From Pseudoduganella flava (lineage in GTDB: Bacteria; Pseudomonadota; Gammaproteobacteria; Burkholderiales; Burkholderiaceae_D): 64,000 nt of DNA. The notes below the pieces were generated by a model. That model ran no database searches, was not told the origin of the DNA, and saw nothing but the letters and a program-made list of their open reading frames with translations. Positions 1 through 7,937 of the stretch are shown one piece after another. The stretch spans positions 120,095 through 184,094 of the forward strand of contig NZ_VLKW01000006.1 in assembly GCF_007830495.1 (NCBI RefSeq). The letters run 5' to 3'. Position 1 is the first letter of the stretch. Each line of letters opens with the position of its first letter. The position numbers were made by a program, and so were the translations under genes.

Positions 1-281
1 TGCGTGACGTTGAAGGAGCGCGTCGTGAACTGCACCTTGCCGCCGCGCGGCACGATGTAGATGACGCCGAATTCCGCGCCGCCTTCCTGCAGCGTGACGG
101 GGCTGGTCGCCGTGACGGACACGCCTTCCGGCAGCTCGAAGCGCGATGCCTCGACCCACTCGGCGCACGTGGGGCTGGTGGCCATGTACAGCTGCTCGGG
201 GCGGTAGTCGTCGCCGCAGGCGGACAGCGTGAGCAGCAAGGGGAGGGTGAACAACGCGGGTCGGCGCATGGGATGTTTCAT
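1..281 (-). CDS. Putative lipoprotein, 3' end beyond window
   Basis: The reading frame opens at 281 and runs off the left edge after about 93 codons, so the C-terminus is missing. The start MKHPMRRP is followed by a hydrophobic stretch ending in LTLSACGDD, a good lipobox with the lipidated Cys near residue 21. I infer an exported, membrane-anchored lipoprotein. The visible mature part is Thr/Val/Gly-rich with no family motif I recognise. A second ATG at 269 would shorten the n-region by four residues and is equally possible. It is divergent from the large repeat protein that starts at 496. Confidence 0.6.
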   Translation of the reverse strand, partial: MKHPMRRPALFTLPLLLTLSACGDDYRPEQLYMATSPTCAEWVEASRFELPEGVSVTATSPVTLQEGGAEFGVIYIVPRGGKVQFTTRSFNVT

Positions 282-495
282 CGGGGGGACGAGCCGACAG
301 TGTAACCGAGCACGCTTCCTTGCAACAGCGTCATCGAACCACGGTTATTGTAGCCAGGAAACGACAAGTCGCAACGGAACGCTTTCATCGCGCATGCCGG
401 CCCGGGTATCCTAGCATCCGCGGCCCCACTCCTGCCGCACCAACATTCCCAGCGCCCCGTCCCCGCCTTGCAGTTCTTTCCTACAGGGGACCGCC

Positions 496-3400
496 ATGGC
501 GACCACTACCGTATCCGTCTCGTTTGCCAACGGTTTCGTCGGCAATGCCGCACGCACCACCGAAGCCGACCAGGCGTATTACCTGACCAACCTCGGCTGG
601 CGCAACGTCCAGTTCCAGCAATCCACCGACAACGGCCTGTTCGGCGGTTCGCAGGGCAACGACTATTCGGGCACGATCCTGATCACGGATGCGGCCGGCG
701 TGCAGCACCGCATCGACGGTGTCGTCAACTGGCGCGCGCCCAGCGGCAACGTCAGCACGATGGTGTTTTATTCGACCGGCGCCGGCCACACGCTGGCAAC
801 GACGAGTAACGGCCCGTACTACATCGACCCGTGGACCGAGGCGAACTCCGACCCGCACTCGTTCATCGGCCTGACGTTCAACGGCCGCAACCTGACGATC
901 AGCGGCGGCTCCGTCACCGGCAATGCGGCGACCACGGGCCTGTTCACGGACCTGAACGCGTACCTGGCGGCGCAACCGCAGCTGCGCGTGGGTGACGCGG
1001 TCGTCAACGAAACGGCCGGCACCGCCACGTTCACGGTCACACTGAGCAAGACCAGCACGGACACCGTCACCGTCAAGTACGCGACCGCGGACGGCACCGC
1101 CGTCGCCAACAGCGACTACAACGCGACCAGCGGCACATTGACGTTCGCGCCGGGCCAGACCAGCAAGACGATCACCGTGTCCATCCTCGACAATGCGGTC
1201 CTCGACGGCACGCGCACCGCGAACATCGTGCTGTCCGACAGTACGTACGCGGCGATCACGGACAACACCGGCGTGCTGACGATCAACGACAACGAAGTCC
1301 CGGCCAGCGTGGCCACCGTGGTGGCCGAGGACAGCGTGCACACCGGCGCGAATCCGACGGACAGCGCGGTGGACGAAGGCGGCACGTTCCTGTACACCGT
1401 GGTGCTGAGCGGCACCGGAGGAGAGTACGCACTTACCGTGACCGGCAGCGCCGCGCCCGCCGACCTGGGCACGCTGACGTTCTCCGACGGCGTCGCGTGG
1501 AAGAACGGCAATCCGGCAACGGGCATCGTCGTCGTGCCGAACGGCGTGGGCAGCTTCAAGGTGACGCTGCCGACCGTCGACGACACGACCATCGAAACGA
1601 CGGAAACGGCCGTGCTGACCGTCGGCGGCGTCGCCGCGACGGGCACGATCGCCGATAACGACAGCCAGGCTGTCACGGCCGTGACGGCCGAGGACGCGGC
1701 CCACACGGGCATGGTGCCCGCGGACGACAGCGTCGTCGAAGGCGGCGCGCTGCTGTACACCGTCACGCTGAACGGCGCCAGTCCGGTGCCCACCGAGTAC
1801 GCGGTGGCGCTGTCCGGCACGGCCGGCGGGGCGGACCTGGCGACGCTGGCGTTCAGCAACGGTGTCGTCTGGAAGAACGGCGATGCGAACACGGGCATCG
1901 TCGTCGTGCCGGCCGGCGTCACGTCGTTCCGCGCGACGTTGACGACGGCGGACGACACGGCGATCGAAAGCACCGAGACGGCCGTGCTGACGGTGGGCGG
2001 CGTGGCCGCCACCGGCACGATCACGGACAACGACAGCCAGGCCGTCGTCTCCGTCATCGCCGAGGATGCCGCCCACGCCGGTGCGCTGCCGGTCGACAGT
2101 GCCGTGGTCGAAGGCGCGGCGCTGCTGTACACGGTCGCGCTGAACGGCCCGAGCCCCGTACCGGTGGAGTACACACTCACCGTCGGCGGTACCGTCGATG
2201 CGGGCGATGTGGGAACGCTGGCGTTCTCCGACGGCGTCGCGTGGAAGAACAGCGATCCGGGCACCGGCATCGTCGTCGTGCCGGCCGGTGTGACGGGCTT
2301 CACGATCACGCTGCCGACGCAAGACGACCAGCTCATCGAGACGGCGGAAAGCGCCGTGGTGACGGTGGGCGGCGTGGCCGCGACGGGCACGGTGGCCGAC
2401 AACGACAGCCGGAGCATCGCGGCCGTCGTCGCCGAGGACGACGCCCATCCGGGCGCGCAACCGCAGGACAACGCCGTCGTCGAGGGGGGCGCGCTGCGTT
2501 ACACGGTCAGCCTCAGCATGGCCGGCGTGGCCGCCACCGAGTTCGCGCTGGCCGCGACGGGCACGGCGTCCGCGGCCGACCTGGGCGCATTGACGTTCTC
2601 GGACGGCGTCGCATGGAAGAATGGCGATCCGAACACGGGCATCGTCGTGGTGCCGGGCGGGATCACCGGTTTCAGGATCACCGTCGCCACCAACGACGAC
2701 GCGGCCATCGAAGTGGCTGAAACGCTCGTGCTGACCGTCGGCGGCATCGCCGCCACCGGCACGATCACGGACAACGACGTGCCGGCGGTCGCCAGCGTCA
2801 AGGCGGCGGACGCCCAACAGCCGAACAGCGGCGTCACTACGGTGACCGAGGGGGGCACGCTGTTGTACACGGTGGCGCTGGACGCGGCCGGCGTTGCGCC
2901 GGTCGAGTTCGCGCTGGCCGTGGCCGGCACCGCAACTGCCCAGGACTTGGGCGCCTTCGGTTTCAGCAACGGCGTGGCGTGGAAGAACGGCGATCCGGCC
3001 ACCGGCATCGTCGTGGTGCCGGCCGGTGTCGCCGCGTTCACCGTCACCGTCGCCACGGTCGACGACACGCTGGTCGAAAGCGCCGAGAGCGTCGTGCTGG
3101 CCGTCGGCGGCGTGACCGCAACCGGCACCATCGCCGACAACGACCAGGTGGTACCGCAGCCGCCGACGCCGCCCGTCACCCCGCAGCCGCCGGTGCCACC
3201 CGTTGCGCCCACGCTGGAAACGGGCCTGGATCCGGCCTCGGACAACGGCAGCAGCAATTCCGATACCGTCACCAGCGTGATCGCGCCGGAGTTCACCTTG
3301 AAAGCCGGTAGCCTGCTGATGGCGGGCGGCAGCGTGCGCCTGCTGTCCCCGGCCGGCGACGTCGTCGGCACGCAGGCCGTGACGGCCGCCGACATCGCCT

Positions 3401-4797
3401 CGGGCAAGGTCAACGTGGGCGCGGGCATGCTGGACGACGGCGTCTACACGTTCACCGCCCAGGTGCTCGATGCCGGTGGCAACGTCGTCGGCGAGGCGCC
3501 CGTGCACGTCACGATCGTCACCGACGTCGACGGCGTGGCACCGTCGGTCGAGCTGGCGGCCAATGGCGGCGACTACAACCATGACGGCGTGCTGGACTGG
3601 CAGCAGCACACGGTGGCGCAAATGCCGCTGCTGTCGCTGGCGGACTACCTGGCCGGCAAGGCGGCGCCGGCGTCGTCGTTCGGTGCATTGCTGGCCGGCT
3701 CGGTGGTGGGCGGGGGCGACACCGTGCAGCTGACCACCGGCGCGCAGTTGAAGGACCTGTCGCTGTCCGCATTGCCGGCCGCGCTGCCGGAGGAATTGCG
3801 CGCCGTGTCGCCCGTGTTCAACTTCACGGTCACGGCGGAAGACGGCGTGGCAAGCCTGCCGGACCTGGACACGGCCCGCGCCGGCCTGCAGACCCGCGTC
3901 GTCATCGAACTGGCGCAGGGCGGCGGCCTGGCCAACGACTTCATGAAGTTCGACAAGACGACGGGCACGTGGTTCAGCTTCCTCGACGACCAGAACCTGG
4001 CCACGATGGACGACGGCGCCACCCTGGTGGACGTGAACGGCGACGGCCGCACCGATCGTATCGTGCTCACCTTGACGGACGGCGGCAAGGGAGACGAAGA
4101 TGGGCTCGTCAACGGCACGATCGTCGACCCGGGCCTGCTGGCGTTCGACACGCGGCCGGACGCCCAGGTGTACAGCATCCTGCTGGCCAACGGCGACCGC
4201 TATTACACGGCGGACGCCACCGATGCCGCGCACAAGGCGGCCGTGGCCGGCAACGCGTTCGAGGGCGTGGCATTCGATGCGCAACCGGGCGGCCAGCAGA
4301 TGACGGCGTACTACCAGCCGTTTACGCAGGATTGGACGTATGCGGCGGCTGGCCAGGCATTGCCGTACGCCTGCTACGGTGCTGTTGCCGGCGCGGGCGG
4401 TTTCACGGCCGCCGCCGCGGGCAGCGGTGCCGGCACGGACGTGCACCTGTACCAGAACACGCATGGCATGACGCAGCTGTTGACGGTGGCGCAAGCGGCC
4501 GAGCTGGGCCTGGCGGCGCAAGGGTATGCGGACCGCGGCGCGAAGTTCTCGGCCACCACGGAACACGCGTTCCACTTCGACGCGGAAGGCTACCTGGTGG
4601 CGAACTACGACAACGCGTCCGTGCAGGCCCTGGTGCGGCAGCTGGCATCCGCGTACCAGTCGAGCAGCGCGGCGGGCTTCGTCGATGCCGTTGAGCAGAA
4701 TTACTTCACGCAGGTGACGACGGTGGGTGTCGCCCATGGCGCGGCAGCCACCGCGGCGGACCTGAACGCGGTGTTCGGCACCGCCTTCACGGCTTAA
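496..4797 (+). CDS. Large Calx-beta / LapA-like repeat surface protein
   Basis: 1433 residues with no N-terminal signal peptide. The order is: a unique N-domain (about 1-160), one Calx-beta domain (about 162-265), five tandem repeats of about 121-124 residues (271-883) each ending in TGTI(A/T)DND, a Pro-rich linker (PQPPTPPVTPQPP), and a C-terminal half. That half has two Asp-rich calcium-loop-like motifs, DYNHDGVLD near 1026 and DVNGDGRTD near 1179, the second inside a choice-of-anchor-U-like segment. Its last 200 residues are weakly reminiscent of tyrosine-rich DUF5648-type modules. Calx-beta and LapA-type repeats are Ca-binding modules of secreted adhesins. Lack of a signal peptide suggests type I secretion, but no RTX nonapeptides or secretion genes are seen nearby. 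The start has a GGGGA Shine-Dalgarno. Confidence 0.75.
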   Translation: MATTTVSVSFANGFVGNAARTTEADQAYYLTNLGWRNVQFQQSTDNGLFGGSQGNDYSGTILITDAAGVQHRIDGVVNWRAPSGNVSTMVFYSTGAGHTLATTSNGPYYIDPWTEANSDPHSFIGLTFNGRNLTISGGSVTGNAATTGLFTDLNAYLAAQPQLRVGDAVVNETAGTATFTVTLSKTSTDTVTVKYATADGTAVANSDYNATSGTLTFAPGQTSKTITVSILDNAVLDGTRTANIVLSDSTYAAITDNTGVLTINDNEVPASVATVVAEDSVHTGANPTDSAVDEGGTFLYTVVLSGTGGEYALTVTGSAAPADLGTLTFSDGVAWKNGNPATGIVVVPNGVGSFKVTLPTVDDTTIETTETAVLTVGGVAATGTIADNDSQAVTAVTAEDAAHTGMVPADDSVVEGGALLYTVTLNGASPVPTEYAVALSGTAGGADLATLAFSNGVVWKNGDANTGIVVVPAGVTSFRATLTTADDTAIESTETAVLTVGGVAATGTITDNDSQAVVSVIAEDAAHAGALPVDSAVVEGAALLYTVALNGPSPVPVEYTLTVGGTVDAGDVGTLAFSDGVAWKNSDPGTGIVVVPAGVTGFTITLPTQDDQLIETAESAVVTVGGVAATGTVADNDSRSIAAVVAEDDAHPGAQPQDNAVVEGGALRYTVSLSMAGVAATEFALAATGTASAADLGALTFSDGVAWKNGDPNTGIVVVPGGITGFRITVATNDDAAIEVAETLVLTVGGIAATGTITDNDVPAVASVKAADAQQPNSGVTTVTEGGTLLYTVALDAAGVAPVEFALAVAGTATAQDLGAFGFSNGVAWKNGDPATGIVVVPAGVAAFTVTVATVDDTLVESAESVVLAVGGVTATGTIADNDQVVPQPPTPPVTPQPPVPPVAPTLETGLDPASDNGSSNSDTVTSVIAPEFTLKAGSLLMAGGSVRLLSPAGDVVGTQAVTAADIASGKVNVGAGMLDDGVYTFTAQVLDAGGNVVGEAPVHVTIVTDVDGVAPSVELAANGGDYNHDGVLDWQQHTVAQMPLLSLADYLAGKAAPASSFGALLAGSVVGGGDTVQLTTGAQLKDLSLSALPAALPEELRAVSPVFNFTVTAEDGVASLPDLDTARAGLQTRVVIELAQGGGLANDFMKFDKTTGTWFSFLDDQNLATMDDGATLVDVNGDGRTDRIVLTLTDGGKGDEDGLVNGTIVDPGLLAFDTRPDAQVYSILLANGDRYYTADATDAAHKAAVAGNAFEGVAFDAQPGGQQMTAYYQPFTQDWTYAAAGQALPYACYGAVAGAGGFTAAAAGSGAGTDVHLYQNTHGMTQLLTVAQAAELGLAAQGYADRGAKFSATTEHAFHFDAEGYLVANYDNASVQALVRQLASAYQSSSAAGFVDAVEQNYFTQVTTVGVAHGAAATAADLNAVFGTAFTA

Positions 4798-4816
4798 GCA
4801 ACCAGACAGGAGGCAT

Positions 4817-5464
4817 ATGAAGCACAGGATATCGATGGCCATGCTGGCCGTGGGCACGCTGGCGCTGCATGCGGCCGGCGCCGAGCCCACCCGCTATTGG
4901 GGCGTCCATGCGGGCGCCAATACCTTGAAGGATTGGGACGCGCGCGTCGATTTCGGTGCCGGCACACCGTTCGACGGCCGCGCCGACCTGAAACGGGGCG
5001 TGCATGGCGGCGTGCAAGTGGGCCATGCGGACGGGCACGGGCGTTACGAGCTCGAGTACGAGCGGGGCAGCCTGCGCTTCGAGCGGCTCACGCTGGGGCC
5101 GATCAGCGAAGCCGTGGACGGCCGCGGGCACTACGACGCGGTGTTCGCGAATGCCTACCGTACCGACAGCTTTGGCAACGGCTTTGGCACGTTCGCCGGC
5201 GGCGGCATCGGCTGGGGCCGCGTCAAGCTGCCGCAGCTGGGCCTGGCCAGTACGGATTGCCCATGCTTCGGTCCGGCGTCGAAAAGCGGTTTCGCGTGGC
5301 AATTGCGCGCCGGCGTCGAATATCGTCCGGCACCGCAATACGCTTTCTCCCTGCAATATACCTGGCTCGGCCTGCCGGCACCGGAACGTAATTCCAGCCC
5401 GTCGATCGATTATGACAAGCGCCGTTTTGGTGCATTATCGCTGGGGTATTCCCGCCGCTTCTGA
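4817..5464 (+). CDS. Outer-membrane beta-barrel protein
   Basis: 215 residues with a signal peptide (MKHRISMAMLAVGTLALHAAGA, cleavage after AGA). The mature part is rich in alternating aromatic/Gly strands (YWGVHAGAN, GGGIGWGR, FSLQYTWLG) and ends in the aromatic residue typical of BAM-inserted barrels (LSLGYSRRF). It resembles small eight-stranded OmpA/OmpW-type porin-like proteins in length and pattern. Two nearby cysteines (DCPC) could form a disulfide. It starts 20 nt after the repeat protein with a strong AGGAGG Shine-Dalgarno, so the two may be co-transcribed. The role is unknown. Confidence 0.65.
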   Translation: MKHRISMAMLAVGTLALHAAGAEPTRYWGVHAGANTLKDWDARVDFGAGTPFDGRADLKRGVHGGVQVGHADGHGRYELEYERGSLRFERLTLGPISEAVDGRGHYDAVFANAYRTDSFGNGFGTFAGGGIGWGRVKLPQLGLASTDCPCFGPASKSGFAWQLRAGVEYRPAPQYAFSLQYTWLGLPAPERNSSPSIDYDKRRFGALSLGYSRRF

Positions 5465-5472
5465 CAAGCGCT

Positions 5473-5500
5473 GCGCCGGTTTTATCGGGGCCGGCGCTTT
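5473..5500 (+). terminator. Weak hairpin after the barrel gene
   Basis: GCGCCGG pairs with CCGGCGC across an 11-nt loop, followed by only three T residues. It may attenuate transcription between the barrel gene and the VOC gene. Confidence 0.3.
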
Positions 5501-5557
5501 CGTGCGCCGGAGCTCGTTCAACGGTGTTACGGTGTTCTCAAAGTCGAGGAGCAGACG

Positions 5558-5947
5558 ATGATCCATCATCTCGGTATCGTGGTTAACGATTTCACTCGCA
5601 GCGCGGCGTTATATGACGCATGCCTCGCACCGCTGGGTATTCGCCGCACCGAGACCGATATCGATTGGGCCATTTATGCACCCGACGGGGGCCAGCCTTT
5701 TTTGTGGCTGGGATCGGAAATTCCGACTTACTGGCGCTCCGGCAATCAAGCCGGCAACGCGCCGCTGCACATCGCATTCATCGCACCGGACCGGGCGGCG
5801 GTGGATGCCTTTTATTCCGCCGCGTTGGAACACGGCGCCGAAGATAATGGACCACCGGGCTTGCGCGTCGGTTGGGGACATTTCTACAGCGCTTATATTC
5901 TCGACCTGGACGGTAATAATATCGAGGCGACGATCCGGGAGAAATGA
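5558..5947 (+). CDS. VOC family (glyoxalase/bleomycin-resistance fold) protein
   Basis: 129 residues forming the paired beta-alpha-beta-beta-beta fold of vicinal-oxygen-chelate proteins. The visible signatures are IHHLGIVV at the N-terminus, PLHIAF near residue 70 and DLDGNNIEA near the C-terminus. These supply the usual His/His/Glu metal ligands. It resembles the short stand-alone VOC proteins annotated as glyoxalase-like; the substrate cannot be read from sequence. GAGGAG precedes the ATG. The AT content of the gene body is a little higher than that of its neighbours. Confidence 0.75.
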   Translation: MIHHLGIVVNDFTRSAALYDACLAPLGIRRTETDIDWAIYAPDGGQPFLWLGSEIPTYWRSGNQAGNAPLHIAFIAPDRAAVDAFYSAALEHGAEDNGPPGLRVGWGHFYSAYILDLDGNNIEATIREK

Positions 5948-6046
5948 TGCTGATGGCCTCGGCAGTTCCGGACTGACTGCCGCTTAGCACAGGCGGGGGC
6001 GCACCAGGGGGGCGGCGCCGCCGTCACGCGGATCGAAGCCCGTTGT

Positions 6047-6078
6047 GGGGCACGGCCTGGCCGTGCCCCTTTTTTTTT
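6047..6078 (+). terminator. Strong Rho-independent terminator
   Basis: A perfect 10-bp stem (GGGGCACGGC / GCCGTGCCCC) with a CTG loop is followed by nine T residues. It lies 100 nt after the VOC gene on the same strand. The 5948-6046 spacer holds a smaller inverted repeat (CGGCAGT/ACTGCCG) and no gene. Confidence 0.85.
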
Positions 6079-6114
6079 GACCTGGCGCGGCATGCCGCGA
6101 CAGTTGGCGCCTAC

Positions 6115-7182
6115 TTACCCCGAACGCTTGTCACGGATATGCCGCTGCACGGAGCGATGCACCACTTTCCACTTCGCCCGCTCGGCGATCTTTTCCAGCG
6201 GCGTGCGCTCGCCGCGCCGGGCATCGCGCAGCAGTTTATGGTAATTCGCCAGCCGGTCCGGATCGATTTCCCGCCGGACTGCGCAGCCCGGTTCCAATTC
6301 ATGCCGACAATTACGAAACTGGCAATGTTCGGCCAGTGCCGCGATATCGTCGAACGTGGCGGACAGGGTTTTCTCGTCCGCGTCCGGCCGCCACGTCCTT
6401 AAACCCGGCGTATCGACGATGCAGGCGCCGCCGGCGCATTGGTGCAGCGAGCGCACCGTGGTCGTATGTTTTCCCCGGCCATCGCCGCTGCGCACGCCGC
6501 CGGTTTCCTGGCCGGCCCCGGCCAGGGTATTGGTCAACGTGGATTTGCCGGTGCCCGACGCACCCAGCAGGCATAAAGTCTGGCCCGGTTGCAGCCACGG
6601 CGCCAAAGCGATAGCGGCATCCGCAATCAATGCGTTCAGCGCCAGGACCGGTATGCCGGGCGGTAATCGGCTGTGGACCTCGGCCAGCCGTGCGGCGACG
6701 TCGGCCGCGATATCGGCTTTCGTCAGCACGACGACGGGGGCGATATCGGCGCTGCGCACGACGGCAATATAGCGCTCGAGCCGGCGGATATTGAAATCGA
6801 GGTCCAGGCCCATCACGAGCAAGGCCGTGTCGATATTGCTGGCCAGGACCTGGCGGCGGCCGTCGTTGGCGCGGCGGGCGATCTGCGTCAGCGGTTCGGC
6901 GCGCTGTGCGATCCACATCTCGTCGCCACGCGCGTCGACGGCGACCCAGTCGCCGACGGCCAGCATGTCGTCGCCGCCGGCCAGTTCAGCCAGCAGCCGG
7001 GGCAGGGCGCGTGCCTGCCGCGCCGCCAAGCCGTCGTGCACGGTGACCCATTCGCCCTGGATCGCAGCGATGCGCATGGGTAGGAGCGCGGCGGCGCCGG
7101 GCAGCAGCGCCAGGCGTGCTGCGGCGGGGTTGTTCAATCCGATGGTCCGCAGTGAATCGAAAGCGGAAGCGGTGTTTTGCAT
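6115..7182 (-). CDS. rsgA: Ribosome small-subunit-dependent GTPase RsgA
   Basis: 355 residues from the ATG at 7182 (MQNTASAF); the open frame extends further upstream but that part is not family-like. RsgA is a circularly permuted GTPase that checks 30S maturation. Seen in order: an OB-fold N-domain (VTVHDGLAA), then G4 (LTKAD), G1/P-loop (GASGTGKST, about residue 204), G3 (DTPGL), and the C-terminal zinc cluster (C-x5-C-x-H-x5-C, about 284-300). Length matches the family. It lies downstream of speD on the same strand, separated by 216 nt that contain a tiny leader-like ORF. Whether it belongs to the speD operon is open. Confidence 0.93.
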   Translation of the reverse strand: MQNTASAFDSLRTIGLNNPAAARLALLPGAAALLPMRIAAIQGEWVTVHDGLAARQARALPRLLAELAGGDDMLAVGDWVAVDARGDEMWIAQRAEPLTQIARRANDGRRQVLASNIDTALLVMGLDLDFNIRRLERYIAVVRSADIAPVVVLTKADIAADVAARLAEVHSRLPPGIPVLALNALIADAAIALAPWLQPGQTLCLLGASGTGKSTLTNTLAGAGQETGGVRSGDGRGKHTTTVRSLHQCAGGACIVDTPGLRTWRPDADEKTLSATFDDIAALAEHCQFRNCRHELEPGCAVRREIDPDRLANYHKLLRDARRGERTPLEKIAERAKWKVVHRSVQRHIRDKRSG

Positions 7183-7321
7183 GATGGTGTTCCCAATGAT
7201 CGTAACGCCCGCGCGTGCGGGCACAGGCCGCCGCGTGGCGGCAGCGTCGAAGGCTGGGGAAGTCGGCGCTTGCGCGCCGGGGAACACCGGGAATAAAGGA
7301 AGCGAAAGGTGCCCGCGGGCG

Positions 7322-7360
7322 TCAGGCGGCCGACAGGAGGGCAATATCCGTGGTCTGCAT
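7322..7360 (-). CDS. Candidate 12-residue leader ORF before rsgA
   Basis: ATG at 7360 with AGGAG six bases upstream opens MQTTDIALLSAA, then TGA. The Shine-Dalgarno is better than that of rsgA itself. The following 140 nt hold several GC-rich inverted repeats (CGCCCGCGGGC, GCCGCCACGCGGCGGC, GCCCGCACGCGCGGGC), so translation here could influence read-through into rsgA. There is no coding-conservation evidence; this is a candidate only. The rest of 7183-7398 shows no other gene. Confidence 0.35.
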   Translation of the reverse strand: MQTTDIALLSAA

Positions 7361-7398
7361 GGTCGTCTCCTGTATCGGTTGTTGGGATGGCAAGTGTC

Positions 7399-7773
7399 TC
7401 ACCGCGTGGCGCTTTCGTCAACGCCGCGTTGCAGCGAGCGTACGGTGCACGTGCGCGGAGCCAGCGCTTCACGCAGTACGTCCAGCGCACGTTGCGGGGC
7501 TGCGGCGCCGCACATGAAGATGTCGACGGCCGCAAAGCCGTGCTCCGGCCACGTGTGCACCGAAATGTGAGATTCGGCCAGCAGCACGACGCCGGTGACA
7601 CCGAGGCCCGGCCCGAATGGATGGAAGTGGCTGTGCACGATGCGTGCGCCGGCCGCCAGTGCCGCATCGCGCAGCAGCGCTTCGATGCGTCCGCAATCGG
7701 CCAGCAGCGCTGGGGCGATGCCGGACAGGTCGGCCAGCAGGTGGGTGCCCGCGGCGCGATGGGGCGTCGTCAC
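7399..7773 (-). CDS. speD: S-adenosylmethionine decarboxylase proenzyme
   Basis: 124 residues, the short prokaryotic (class 1b, Thermotoga/Bacillus-like) AdoMet decarboxylase. It makes decarboxylated AdoMet, the aminopropyl donor for polyamine synthesis. The self-cleavage site is visible: LLAESHISVHTWPE, where the Ser of ESHIS becomes the pyruvoyl group; FMCG supplies the conserved Cys. The start is GTG at 7773, chosen because GGCGGAGG lies upstream and the protein begins at the usual place (HLLADL). The start overlaps the stop of the 55-residue gene upstream by 4 nt, so it is translationally coupled to the SPFH/DUF350 operon. A spermidine-synthase-like gene lies in the divergent operon. Confidence 0.92.
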   Translation of the reverse strand: MTTPHRAAGTHLLADLSGIAPALLADCGRIEALLRDAALAAGARIVHSHFHPFGPGLGVTGVVLLAESHISVHTWPEHGFAAVDIFMCGAAAPQRALDVLREALAPRTCTVRSLQRGVDESATR

Positions 7774-7937
7774 TTGTGGCCTCCGCCGCCGCTCCAGCTG
7801 CCGCCACCCGTGTTGGACGACCACGTGGAGCCGCGGCCACCCGAGCTGTAACCGCGCGAGCCGCCACCCATATTGCTCCAGCTGAGCACCGTCGAGAACA
7901 GGACGACCGCCAGGCCGTACATCCAGAACTTCTTCAT
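7770..7937 (-). CDS. Small Gly/Ser/Trp-rich membrane or exported protein
   Basis: 55 residues. The N-terminus MKKFWMYGLAVVLFSTVLSW is a positively charged hydrophobic segment (signal anchor or signal peptide). The rest is Gly/Ser-rich with spaced Trp and Tyr, ending in SGGGGHK. The ATG overlaps the stop of the zinc-ribbon gene (ATGA) and its TGA overlaps the GTG of speD. Both junctions argue strongly that it is a real, translated operon member. I recognise no named family. It could be a small membrane partner of the SPFH/DUF350 proteins. Confidence 0.7.
   Translation of the reverse strand: MKKFWMYGLAVVLFSTVLSWSNMGGGSRGYSSGGRGSTWSSNTGGGSWSGGGGHK

Noticed and set aside
1306..3144. Possible CRISPR or minisatellite from regular repeats
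   Set aside because: The 372-bp period is in-frame protein-domain repetition with no spacers.
481..4890. 1469-codon open frame on the minus strand
   Set aside because: It is antisense to the repeat protein, extremely Arg/His/Gly-rich and lacks motifs. High-GC third positions keep the opposite frame open.
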